Both the position numbers and the translations under genes were made by a program. The notes below the pieces were generated by a model. It was not told where the DNA came from. It did not search any database and saw only the letters and a list, made by a program, of their open reading frames with translations. This document shows positions 1-11,607 of a DNA stretch of 64,000 nt, one piece after another. Each line of letters begins with the position of its first letter. Position 1 is the first letter of the stretch. Source of the stretch: Chrysopilus asiliformis (lineage: Eukaryota; Arthropoda; Insecta; Diptera; Rhagionidae); NCBI GenBank assembly GCA_964034945.1, contig OZ035962.1, forward strand, positions 81,613,942-81,677,941, given 5' to 3'.

Positions 1-1831
1 AGCATTAGTTTATTTAAAACGATTTAGCCAAAATATTTACAAACACATTTTTTTGAGAAAATGCCAAAAAGCTTATTTCTTAAAAATATATCACATGTGA
101 TCTATTCGGCGTCAATAGAGGCACTTACCACCCATCTAGATGGTGTCGATCACCTGTCAGGTTCACAAAACATGTCCATTAAGCATTTTATTTTTAGTTT
201 TGCATTTCTTTTATGTTTTTTTTTAAATTTTGAAGAAAACATTTTTTACATCATCTCAGAAAAAATGTCAATCTGTGAAAAAAGTAATATTTCCAATTTA
301 CTAAATTTAACTCTAGTCACATAAACACATATAGATATACCCAACCTTATGAAATAAAAAAATGTCGTTTAAGAAAGACATGTGTTAAAACTTTAACGGT
401 CTCAACTGTGTCTAGTTTTTTGGCTATAAAATCTTTCTTACGTCCACATCAGAGGAATTTTCTAAAATTTTAGCTAAATACCGATTGACTGGCTGAAGAA
501 TTATTTAATGATCGGGTATTTTAAATATAATTAGAATTATATATAATGTCGCGCCTTTTCAATGTCTCATTTTAATTTTTTTATTGTTATTAAAGTATTT
601 AGACCTAATCAAAAAAATTAGTGCATAAAACAGCCAAATGGTGGTCAATAGCGCATAGTGGTTAAAATTCAATTAGAAACGAAGCCCTTGAATTCTAACA
701 ACGAACTCAAATCAATCTAAAATATACCTACACGCCAAAACCCCTGACCATATTATGATTCTATAACCACATCTTTATACTCACTAACTTTACCAAGAAG
801 TCACTGTTGTCTGGTTTAGACAAATGTGTTGAAATCGATTCATTTGCGGTTTGTCTGTTGACATAACATTGGGCCCATAATCCTCCTAATGGTCAATAAT
901 GACAGCACGCGAGTAGGGATTTCATATGCGAGTATATGTTCTTCCTAACAAAGAAAGTTGGTTAACTTAGGAACATATGATGATCGTAATATAAGTTAAA
1001 TTGCAGTATATGGTCTAACGCAGGTAATTCATTCGTCCTCAGTCGAGGAAATTTGTTTAAAGGTCTAGAAAGTTTGGAACAGATTATTCGTTGGCTCAAT
1101 TGAACAGTAAATTACCTAAAGTATTTTCTTTAATTTTCTCTTCTCCATATACTCATATTTATGTGTGGAAAAGTCCTTACATTCGAAAAGTTACTATTAT
1201 AATCGGCACTATGCTCTCACCGAATGCAAATTATTTAAAGTTTTAGAATTTTGTGGAAAAATTTTTATAATGTGAAAGAAAATCTAGAACAGAAGAAAGA
1301 ACAGGGCAATGAAAGAAACTTTCTGATCAATACGAAATCCGTTTCAGGCATAATTATGAGGATGTCCGACAGGTCTGTCTGTTGCACGTATCTTAAATAA
1401 CGTAAGAACGCGTTGACCTAGCGACTTGAAATTTTTGTAAATAAGTTTTACAAAAATCGTAGCTTTCTGTCAACTTTTGGAAAATAGGGTTAGCTTGAGT
1501 ACCTCTTATGCCATTTTTTTTTCAAAAAATACCGTTAGAAAATACCGTTAGAAAATACCGTTAGAAAATACCGTTACAACAAGTTTTAAAGAATATTTTT
1601 CTACAGTTTTCTACAGTTTTTGCTTTAACGATTTTAACATATCTCTAACGGTTCTTTACTTTAAAAAAGGTAAATAGGATTGGCAAATTTTCTTACTTTT
1701 TGCTGAATTTTGGCAAAGAAAACACCTCCCAAATGTTAAAGACAGATGAAGTTCTTGAATTATTTCTACTAACCCTGAGTAGGTAATTCTAGTGACAAAT
1801 AAGAAACGAGTAAACCACAGTAATAATAGTA
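1..1831. other. AT-rich intergenic DNA with short minisatellite
   Basis: I find no convincing coding exon here. The only distinct structure is a run of four tandem copies of a 13 bp unit (ACCGTTAGAAAAT) at about 1528-1577, followed by a doubled TTTTCTACAG unit near 1600. The short open frame at 61-324 has no recognisable protein features. Confidence 0.5.
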
Positions 1832-2497
1832 ATGGGTATGGTTAATGTATTGTACATCGGACTTATTTTCTTTCAAGATTTCTTATTGACACATTACCGG
1901 ACACTGATGGTCTACCATGCTTACAATCAGTTATTGTTTGAGTTTCCGGATTATGGATTCGCACCAACAACGGCTGAAGAAATTGAAAGAAAGGTCATTT
2001 TTCATGTTAGCCCGAAAAAAAGGGATGGAATACGAGTATGCGGTCAAATAGGCAGGTAAAATTCACACATGGTAACGTATTTCAGTGATTTGTCAAAACA
2101 AAGGAAAAAACCAACAATGAAATTCAGACTATTGACCCAAGAAATGATGAACGAAAGTCATTAGAGGCCCGTGGTGGCTACCAGATTACATGTGGTCAAT
2201 ATTATCATTATCATCATTATTATCATTGATTTCGATTGTCTTCTATTGTTATTAAAAATATTGAAGGAATATTTCATATGTGGTGGAAGTAATTTTTACC
2301 CAATGATCATAATATAATAGTACTTAATCTTTGTCAGGTCTTTTTGATCTTTTCTCTCTCTTTCTAGACTAGGTCTGAATAACATCGATTGTCTGAAACT
2401 CGAATTTAATCGATTTAATCATTTATCCTATACACCTGAAAAATTTACAGGTGATGAAATTGATGAATTTATTCAATTTGCTTTCGTTTGTGGTTAG
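1832..2497 (+). CDS. unrecognised two-exon gene piece
   Basis: Two open segments join across a well-formed intron. Exon a runs from an ATG at 1832 (or from a splice acceptor at 1877/1878) to 2055, followed by a GTAAAA donor. Exon b runs from a pyrimidine-rich acceptor at 2367/2368 to a TAG at 2495-2497. The phases agree (two bases plus one base give an Arg codon), so the joined frame is about 117 residues. The amino acid usage looks like a real soluble protein, with many charged residues, for example EEIERKVIFHVSPKKRDGIR. I recognise no family. A GTTAGT donor overlaps the apparent stop at 2493, so exon b may splice onward, and the acceptor inside exon a suggests an upstream exon. It could be an internal part of a larger gene or a decayed gene. 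The 312 bp intron holds nothing notable. Confidence 0.4.
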
Positions 2498-2658
2498 TAA
2501 ATTGAATAATTTTTTCTTATTGTTTTTTTTTTGCACTTCATCATAATTATCTTTATGTCGTTATATTTTTCGATTTTTTATTCTGTATACTATTATAGAT
2601 TAACGATGAGTTAGTAACTTTTTATGTGAAAGTGGTAAATATAGTACTAAAACATTAT

Positions 2659-3158
2659 CAGGGTATTCACAGTCCCCTTTTAAATTGCGAGTAATTTTAC
2701 CGCTCGGTAATTCAGTCAAATTTAACAGATTTTTACCGAGACGGTAACTTGGTTCATGTAAAAATGAATTACCGGATTCGGTAATTGTAGACATGCCTTG
2801 AGTCGTGTTTTCCGGCCCGGTTATTCGGTATCAAGAATCAACCGCGGGTGGCGCTAGTAATGTTTTAAGTTGTCAAATTTTCTCGCTGGCTTTTTGTTAA
2901 TCTCATCGGACTGCAAATTTTTTCAATTTTGATAGCCGTTGCCACAATAGAAATTCAAAAGAATACATCAAACACGGATTTAAAGGTATGTGACATATTT
3001 TACAATCAAATTCGCAGTTCATGATTTGGTCACGTATCAAATAAAAGCGCTGTTCTCAAATCTGTGCTGTGGGATGTTCACAGCAGAATATTTTCAGTCT
3101 TTTAATATTACCGAAAATACCGAATACCGAAAATTAAAAGAGGACTGTGAATACCCTG
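2659..3158. mobile_element. 500 bp TIR element, CAGGGTATTCACAGTCC family
   Basis: The left end starts CAGGGTATTCACAGTCC and the right end is its inverted copy, GGACTGTGAATACCCTG, extended by an A/T-rich complement on each side. Both ends are flanked by TAT. The interior has no intact transposase. It carries several copies of an ACCG/CGGT-type motif (CGGTAA, ACCGAATACCGAAA). The superfamily cannot be assigned. A fragment of the same right end recurs at 4902-4950. Confidence 0.65.
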
Positions 3159-5500
3159 TATATGTATTTATTACAATTTTACACAACTTTTCCACACACC
3201 ACAAACGATATATAAAATATCATATATATTGCATAAAATTTAAATTTTTTCACAAACCCAAATTAAATACACGCAACGCAATAAAGCGTCATCAAATAAA
3301 TAATAATTCACCAGAAAGGAATGCGACTGTTTAAATGCTTTTAATGAACTGTCATAAAATTGAATAGAATAATATATTTCCATTCAGGTTAACCCCTTTC
3401 ACCGCATTCTCCGTTTCCCGGAGTTATGTTTACCCAAATTGTCAACTAACCGTATTAATTCAGTTCATCCCAAGAGTCCTTTTTTTGTCCCCTTTTTTTA
3501 GGGTAAACACAATTTGCTACCATCAGCGTATCAATGGGGACTTTTGCGAAATAATGCGACATCGGATCAGGAATCCTTTTTATTTGATGAGCAGCTTATA
3601 TCAGAATAGCATGACCAAGTGAGTGAGACGAGCCATCAGAGATGAGGTGACATCGCAAAATAATTCTAAGAGGCTAAATAAAAAGGCACTAGCACCTTTG
3701 TCAACAGAAATTTAAAATAACAAGGGTGGCCGAGTCGAGCTGGGCCTGGCCGGATCCTTTTAGTGCGTATTTTACGAGGTTACATCACTTTGGAAACTCT
3801 TTTTCTTCCCTTGTATGCGGATGTGTTTATGTGTGTGTGTTTGTCCATGATGATTTACAAAAGTGTTTTTTTATGAAACACCTCGTGTCAAATATTCCCT
3901 GAGGTGCAAAAGACCAATAAGGCATAAAGAATCAGTTAAATAAGAATATAAGGGATAATAGGGCTATTAAATCCTAGTTGAAACTTTTGAAGAAGTTGAA
4001 ACAGTGACCCAATAATATTTATTATAACCGCTTGATTAAAAATAAAATAAATCTTTGACTCAAAATTTAAGAAATTCGAAAATTCTTCTTTGTATTTTTT
4101 TTATCTCCAGCTTTTTCATTGAAAAAAAGTATATTTTATAGTAGGAATCACCCTACATTGCCTTACTTAAATAAATATAAACATAAGAAAAGCTACAATT
4201 GCCATGGGCCAATCGTCAAATACTCTATATGATGACAGACAAAAAGTTTATTTAAAAAAAATCCATTTGTATAGGATTAGGGGAAAGGTTTGGTCCGATT
4301 GGATTTTGATGTATGGAACGGTTATGTAAAATCCTATTCTAAATACATTTTATATATATAAATTCACCGTTTCCGAGAAAATAGAAAAAAAAGTATTCAA
4401 TTTGTATGGCGGAGGTGGGAAGGAGTGGTCCAACTAGATTTTGATGACAGGGAAGGAATGGTCCAATTTTTCCTATTTCCAAGAAACCTAACCATACATA
4501 ATTTCAAGTCACTATCCTTTTAAAAGTTATGGTATTCATGAATGGACAGACGGACACACAGACGGACAGACAGACGGACAGACTTGCGGAAACCAAAATC
4601 TTTTGTCATCCCTAATACCTTGGTGTAGTTCATTTTTGACCGATTGAGCTGAAAATTCTGGTTCACGGCTTTTGATGGAAGAGAGTCCAGAAGGAACTAA
4701 AAAAATTATGTGTTTCGCGCGACAAAGCCACGCCGCGCTGGCGCGACTGACCTGCGACTTTTGTGAGCGATTTTTTGTCGCTGTGACTTAGTCTCTCACG
4801 TAAATACCCCCATAAGCGCTCGTGACTGAGCGATTTTGTAATCGCACGACTGAGCGAATAACAATCGCTTATGTAAACAGGCACTAAGAGTCTTTTCTGG
4901 ATACCGAAAATTAAAATACCGAAAATTAAAAGAGGACTGTGAATACCCTGGATCTTTTCTGGATAAATTGAGCTCGACTTGTTGAAATGTGGGATGTTGT
5001 CCACGTTTTCCCAAACAATACTAAATATGCAAAAAATACTCCACTTCGGTTGGAGGTTGCTGTAAGTTACATTTGTTTTCGCCTGCGACGCATTTTTTCA
5101 ACGATTTTCTACAAATTGAGCTCGTCTTTCAAAAGATGTGTCTCTTTATTGGTGTTATTACAATTTCCGTTGCCATTATTTATGGAATTTAAAAAACACG
5201 AAAATTAAGTTAATTTTTGCTTGGGATTGTGGAGCTCTAGATTTCAATCTCTGCGGCGCATTATGTTTAAACAATTTCGCTTGCGGCGTATATTTCTTAA
5301 TTCTATTTTCCTGAAGATTTATTTGAAAAAAATTAAGACTTTGTTGTTTCATTCCGGCCCATTTCAGGCGTCTACCGCTTTCGCACCTTCCTCCCTTCCC
5401 CGATCATGCCGTCCTGGATTGACCCAAGATAAATATGGTCACCCTACTCAAAAGGGGAGATAAAATTTGGAGCGATTAAGGAATTTTTGCACAAACAAAA
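3159..5500. repeat. dispersed degenerate repeats
   Basis: This stretch is non-coding. About 4185-4520 is a diverged repeat that returns inverted at 29060-29350; shared phrases include GCTACAATTGC, ATGATGACAGACAAA and GTTTATTTAAAAAAA. At 4553-4592 there is a GGACAGACAGACGGACAGAC tract. A 49 bp piece of the CAGGGTATTCACAGTCC element at 4902-4950 sits between two 13 bp direct repeats (TCTTTTCTGGATA at about 4891 and 4953). Short ctgCGGCGCA-type ends lie near 5083 and 5250. Confidence 0.5.
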
Positions 5501-5613
5501 AAAAATCTGTTTCTTACATCCTACTACATCCCACTCGCCCCTAACTATCGCATTAAAATATTGATTTGTAAAAACCCACTTTTACTATTTTACCTACAAA
5601 ATTGCCATTCGAA

Positions 5614-5724
5614 ATGGCGACGGAGAATCTCAACATCCTTGCTCTAGTTTTTGGTGATTCAGTTGAGGATGCTGATGCTCTTGTTAGGTATAGAGAGCCG
5701 TCATTAAGGACAAATCCAGAATAA
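5614..5724 (+). CDS. possible 36-residue ORF or exon
   Basis: An ATG-initiated frame of 36 codons begins MATENLNILALVFGDSVEDA and ends at TAA. Codon use and residue composition look more protein-like than the AT-rich surroundings. A GTATAG donor-like site lies at about 5690, so it might be a first exon. No family is recognised and no partner exon was found. It may be a decayed gene fragment or chance. Confidence 0.15.
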   Translation: MATENLNILALVFGDSVEDADALVRYREPSLRTNPE

Positions 5725-8700
5725 CACATAAACACCGGGAACACAGCAACATAACAAGAAGATTTAATCTAAATGGTTTGGCTTCGATTGCTTTTCTTTA
5801 GTATTTTCTCGTATTTTGTGAATATAGATGTATACACCAAGAATATTAACGTCGATCTGCCTATAAAAAGATGTTGTTTTTGATTCTAATAAAATGTCAC
5901 TTAAGAAGGTGTTTGGCTTTTCCTTCTTGCGTTTTAAGATCCAAAGAACACCTAGGGAGAGATTAGAGACACCTTTTTTCGAACTTCTGTTTAAAGTATC
6001 GATATGTCCCTTTTTTGTGACGATATATACATATAAGTGCGTGTATTTTTGTGATGATCATAAGATTTGCTCTTCTCGTACGTTTTTCACTGAGTTTTTA
6101 TTTTACACATTCGCTGCTGTTCTTGTTTAGTTTTCTTTATTTCTTTTTATTCGAGACAGTTTATAAGAAAAATCTTATCATGGGATCATGTTACAATTGA
6201 CAAGTAAAATTATTTCTTCGTAATATTGCCTTCCGACATTCAAATTCACAGCATCCTTATTAAATTTGGTTTTAACATAAAAAAGAGGAAAAAATTACTT
6301 AAATTGTATTTTCTCATACAATTAATTATGATGAATTCTAATAACTCCCTCATCATTTTGAAATACAAGCATAATAGAAATCCCTTTTCATATAGTTGGT
6401 AGTTTATTAATTAATTTAACAAAAAAGAAAATTGTTTGATTGAATTTTTTTTTCTCGTTAGTGAAGATAAAAATGAAATTTATACCCCTATACAAAGTCG
6501 TCTTCTTTAGCAAAAACGGCGTCTTGTCTCTTTTTTCGTAATTTAAAGTTAATTGTTGAAGAATATATGCTGGAATATAGTAATTTGATATGGACATCAT
6601 GTAGTTGGCTTTTAAAGCATATCATGCGTGTAAAATCTCTTAAAGTATTGATTAAACTCTAAGGGTCTTAAAATCCCAATGGACTAATTTTTTTTTTCTA
6701 CCTTGTGTAAATTGAGATTTTGGTATATCTTTTGCAAGTGAATAATAAAACTCATATGATGGAATCTGCAATGAAATTGATATCCGTATATCTCAAAATA
6801 TTGGAAAAAATTGAATTAGACAAGGCGTTTTCTCAACTATAGAACGAATTAATAAAGGCTGATCATAAAAAGAATTGATTTTTTGGTTTTGGCGTTTTCT
6901 TAAGGATATGAGAATAGGAAAAAATAGTTTTTAAAAACAACTGTCTATAATTTGTCTGTGGTCATATTTAGAGCCTAAAACTGCTAGTGATTTTAATCTA
7001 ATTGTGCACAAATGTTCAGGTTATTAAAGCCTCGAAAAGATCTTACTTGAAATGTGGGAAAAATACAGTAGAACACGCTTAAATTCACAACGATTTTTGT
7101 CGCATTTATCCATCTTATCTGTACAACACATGACTTTCTGATACAAAATTTACGTCCCTGCGCAACTTATACTTTAACCCGAAGAATAAAATATTGATTG
7201 ACAGAAACACATCAAAAATTCCTTTACAAAATGAATAACGGTAATAAGTATCTATTTACGGGAAAAGGTAAAAATGTAGAGAATTTTAATATCTTTAATT
7301 TATTCTTAAACTGGCCTTTCGAAAAACTTTTAGTTTGCAAGCAACTCGCAAAAATCTAATTGTTCACACCCTAAGCGCGGTATTACATTTGGCAACTTTC
7401 GGGCTTACTTAAGCCGATTTTCGGGAGAAACGACTGCGGAGATGGAAGGGAAAAGTTGCCACTCGAAATCATGGCTTATCGACAACTTCCTGCATACATG
7501 CAAAGCATGTGAACCGGTTTGGGAAAAGTAGTAGGCAGAAATCATTTTCTTTCTGACTGTCAGCAGGTAAAGATCTTGGGAAGTATATAAAGCAGCAGCA
7601 ATTTCAAAAGTTGCCGGCTTAAATAATCCAAGTGTAATAACGCGCTAAACGACACGACGTGTGCTTCAGAGTCACATCTTGTCTTCAAACATGATATTTT
7701 TATAGATGCATTGCGGTTTTGCAATTGACAGATATTTCAATTCTGTAATTTAGCATTTGTCTGAAGAACTGAAAAAAAATTGGCATTTTTCGTCCTTTTT
7801 CATATTTACAATCAGAGAAAAACTTGGTCATATGGATAAAATCATTGTTAAATTCACCAAATTTTTGTTAAAATCACAAAAAAATAGTCCGAAATTAAAT
7901 ATTGCATTGGAAAGTTTTGTGTTGATCCCAACTGATATTTTTATTACGTAAAAGCACGACGTGTGCCTCTCGTAAAAGCACGACGCATACCCTCTATTTT
8001 TAAAACGACTCGACCGATTTTGATGAAAATTGTAGAAACCCCCACTTTATTCATTTAATTTCTTACACAGAATTACTAAAACACAATTTTTTTTTTTTGA
8101 AAAAAATCGGGAAAACTGAATTTTTTAAAATAACGGTATATCTCTATAACGGTTTGAAATACAGAGTTATATAGTGAAGACAAAAGTGTATGAAATATTG
8201 TTGTGTTTTACTCTTGTTTTAAATGAGACTAAATACTGAAAAACCCGTAGTTTCGGAGTAAACCACGAACAACGAAATTGCGATTTTTAAAAAGCCGAAA
8301 TTTTGGTTACTTCCGGTTAACCAATTTCCACCAAAAGTTGATAGGATCATCCCATTCCAGAACCAAATACGTTAGTTCATGACTTTAGCTCAACTCAATT
8401 AGTTTTTAAGAAATGACAGACTGACAGACAAAATGACATTTTTCGTAATATGGCTCCAATCAACTCGGGAGGGCTCGGGACATGTTTTTCAAGCACAATT
8501 AAGAACTCGAGTGCACCACTATTCATGAATACACCATAATATGAGTTTATTAGTCTATTGCTCATAATACATTTTTTTTGGGCCTTTCAGTATCCGAAAA
8601 AACGTACCCGGCTTTGCATTTAATTTATGAGGCGGAGACCTCCATTAGACGAAGTTTAATCAGCTTCCAAAATACATTTTTGTGGATACTATATTTCTTA

Positions 8701-10480
8701 GTATCGGCCAAGAAACTTACAAAATTCAAATTCAAATAACAATTTCGAAAAAGAGAAATTTTGTGTGCTTTTTCATCTTCATCGATCATATTTAATATCG
8801 ATTATTAAAATTTCATTACTTAAATTGTTTAACCAATTGAAAAGAATCATCAAATTTGAATTTTTCATTGTTATATAAACAGATATAAAACTTAAAAGCA
8901 TTTTTTTTAGCCATCTTGAAAAAATATTCACTTTCAATCATTGAAATCTAAACATTTCAACTAAAGATCATTTTCCCATTACTAATAGCTCATTCATTGA
9001 ACATAATCGATGTTCAACAACAACTCCTTTCATTACCTTCTCAATTCAGCTCTATAGGTCAATTACACTCGTAAATCCGGGTTTCATAGGTGGATCATAT
9101 CGAAAATTTGTAAACTGGCGATATTCAACTCAAAGCAATCAAAAATCGACGACCGAAGTTGAAGAAAAAAAAACGCCGTCACTCCAGATGATTAATAACT
9201 TTTTGGTCAGAAGATTGAAGCCGAAGCAGCGCACACTGACATCAAATTAACAAGTTATTAGATAAACCTTTTGACTCTCTTCCATCTACTTCGCCATCAT
9301 TAATTTTTACATTAGGTTTTAATTTTCTTGTTTCTCACTTCAAACTTTCATTGTTTGGAGTTCTTCGGATCAAGTAATGACTCCATCGCTCCCATCACCA
9401 AATATTAAAATTACGCTGGAACATTAAGAACCAATCCTGAGATTCCCCGAATCTTATACAGAACATTCTATGTAGTAAGTACTGGATCTAAGGTGCCTTC
9501 TATTCAAATTACTTGATAGGTTACATAGCCAACTTTGCCCTTTTCGATTCATTAACTCGAAAACGGTCACTAGAGGTCCAATTTATCCCATGAGAGGTTC
9601 TGTGGATTAAAAATACATTCAGTATCTTCTATAAGGCTGGAAAAAATGTGTGTTGCTCCCATCAATAATAAAAAATGATAATAGGGGAGAGCGGGACTAC
9701 TCACACCACGTTGATGTGCCGGGAAAAAAACCTTTCCTTTGGATTCGTATTTTTTTTTAGCAAACTACTTTTCTGTTTCTTGATCTTTTCTAATTGTTCT
9801 TCTTGTTGCTATCAGTGCCAGTTTGTCAGTGCAGTCATTAATCACATCGCCGCTGGAGATCGACTAGAAGACAAAAGTGTCAAATCGATTTGACATACAA
9901 TGCGTATAGCAACACATAACGATGAGGTCAATTATAAAAGTAGCAGACAAAAGTTTTATTGCTTCCAACAAAAGAGGGCCACAGGTAATCGATTGTGGTA
10001 ATTTGACGACTATGGATATGTCTGAAAAGTCTTAAAGAAAATCTGTACAAATTAACAATGTAACAACTGATGGACAGTGACTAGCTAAAAAATTTGAACC
10101 AACAATAATTTTTTTTACTTGCTAACTCAGACTAGATTTAAAACACATGTGGTAGCGCGTGTAGCCCTAAAACACATTATTCTTAAATCTACTGTTATAT
10201 AGAAATCGGTTAATGAAATCAAAAAACTCCCTCTCCAGCACTCGTTGTGGAATTTGCCGTCGCAACGCATTTTGAGTTGAGTTTAAACTCACTGGCAGCG
10301 ACGTCGTTTTTGCCGTCATTCAGTTAGCTTAAATTATGCTCCATTTGCCTAACGCACGCCGTTGACGCCTCCATTATGTTCAACTCTTTACGCAAATCTC
10401 ATTAAAGCAAGGTAACCGCACGATCGAAACTCTCGCATTCGACATGATTCGTGTGCCCTCGGTGCGAGTGCAATATTTTA
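5725..10480. other. intergenic DNA with old repeat copies
   Basis: No convincing gene. About 7060-7290 and 8105-8530 are copies of dispersed non-coding families also seen at 21.1-22.9, 41.7-42.3 and 47.0-47.9 kb (shared phrases such as CCACCAAAAGTTGATAGGAT and GACTGACAGACA). At 7947-8000 there is a short direct duplication of a CGTAAAAGCACGACG unit. About 10240-10450 is a slightly GC-richer stretch with no open frame that I can assign. Confidence 0.45.
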
Positions 10481-10770
10481 AAAGCCTTTATTTAGCTTCC
10501 CTTCGTATCTGTTTGTCTGTCTATCAGGGTCAAATTTTGCAATCTAATTTGAACCCACTTCCACTCATCCGATTCACTTGAAATGTTGCACACATATCCG
10601 ATGAAAATACAATATTTTCACTACTTCGTCCTTGCAAGGATAAGGGAAAGTCCTGTTAGGATAACGTGATTATCCTTTTCTTAAAATTTTCTCGAAAAAA
10701 AAACCCTCATCTGGGGATTTTTGGGGTTGCTGAATCCGATCCTGGTGTCACAAAATCTGTAAGGATATCC
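10481..10770. repeat. dispersed repeat with GTCTGTCTG tract
   Basis: A non-coding repeat with the order: TATCTGTTTGTCTGTC, a (T)CAAATTTTGCAATC block, CCACTTCCACTCATCCGATT, CTACTTCGTCCTTG, then paired AAGGATAA/GTCCTGT blocks and a TTTTTGGGGTTGCTGAATCC segment. The same order recurs at about 29495-29750 and 37550-37800, with part of it inverted at about 35550-35650. Protein-coding content and terminal repeats are not evident. Confidence 0.6.
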
Positions 10771-10811
10771 CAAGGGCAAGGATATATATTGTATTTGAAG
10801 ACTAAGAGTAA

Positions 10812-11444
10812 AGGCCCAACTACGATCGACATAGGAGCGCATATGTTAATGTCAAATTCCCAACGAATGTTGACATACATAGCTGTCAACATAAAAGCTA
10901 ACCATAATAGGCATAGACAAGTAAAGTAAAGTCAAATTCTTCTCGATAGTAATTGACAAAGTTGAAGGAAAAAATTAGTGAATTGAAAAAAATTAAAGAA
11001 ATATTTGAAGTTGTGAAGTGCTTAAAAGAATTAAGTGACCTGAAAGATGAACTGGATGGATACGGCAGAAAGAAGCGTTCATGTGATGTACGAGAAATCA
11101 ATCGCGACAGGAAAACGCACGGATACTACGTAGTCACCTTCTTAAAAATAAAAAGGCTTGATCCGGATCAATTTTTTATTCATACGAGAATGACCACAAA
11201 TGTCTTTGACTATCTGTTGTCCTGCTTGAGTCCCATTTTGGAAAAATTTTAGGTTATGTTCACTATTTACATATGCCAGTTCCATTTGTATCGAATTATT
11301 CATGCTTAACGAATGTTTAACGAAGGTTTGAAAGTGGCAACACTCTTAACATATGTCTATTGTGGGTATTAACACTGACTTTCTTATTCTGGAAATGACA
11401 TATGCAGCTACATATGCGTTCTTATGTCTATCATAGTTGGGCCT
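10812..11444. mobile_element. PIF/Harbinger-like deletion derivative
   Basis: The 633 bp element starts AGGCCCAACTACGATCGAC and ends in the inverted match GTCTATCATAGTTGGGCCT. Matching continues for about 34 bp with a few mismatches. Both ends are flanked by TAA, the usual 3 bp target duplication of PIF/Harbinger elements. It encodes only an N-terminal scrap of a Harbinger-type protein (see 10953-11252). The nuclease catalytic region is absent, so it is non-autonomous. Confidence 0.75.
10953..11252 (+). pseudogene. N-terminal fragment of PIF/Harbinger transposase
   Basis: An open frame of about 99 codons without an upstream in-frame ATG. The first half is Lys/Glu-rich and probably helical (KLKEKISELKKIKEIFEVVK). 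The second half, with R-x-THGYY, LDPDQFFIHTRM and FDYLLSCLSPIL, resembles the region preceding the catalytic domain of Harbinger/HARBI1-type nucleases, where a conserved pattern of G-x-Y/F, FF-x-x-x-RM and F-x-x-LL occurs. The frame then stops, and no DDE-type residues follow. I infer a remnant left by internal deletion. The resemblance is from memory of the family pattern. Confidence 0.6.
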
Positions 11445-11454
11445 TAAGAGTGGT

Positions 11455-11607
11455 AAAAAAATGTACTCAAAAAGGAAAAATAATTTTTTGGGTGCTGTGT
11501 ATCAGAAATAAAAGCGGGATAAAAGCATAAAAAAAATTTTTATCTGGCTTTTATTTCTGATACACAGCGCCCAAAAAATTATTTTTCCTTTTTGAGTACA
11601 TTTTTTT
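11455..11607. repeat. 61 bp-arm near-perfect hairpin
   Basis: Arms at 11455-11515 and 11547-11607 are inverted copies with about one mismatch, separated by a 31 bp AT-rich loop. The shared core is CTCAAAAAGGAAAAATAA. It begins 10 bp right of the Harbinger-like element. It could be a foldback MITE. If transcribed it would form a long RNA duplex. Confidence 0.8.

Noticed and set aside
7947..8000. direct GTAAAAGCACGACG repeats as a regulatory array
   Set aside because: Only two copies, adjacent to a dispersed repeat; more likely a local duplication.
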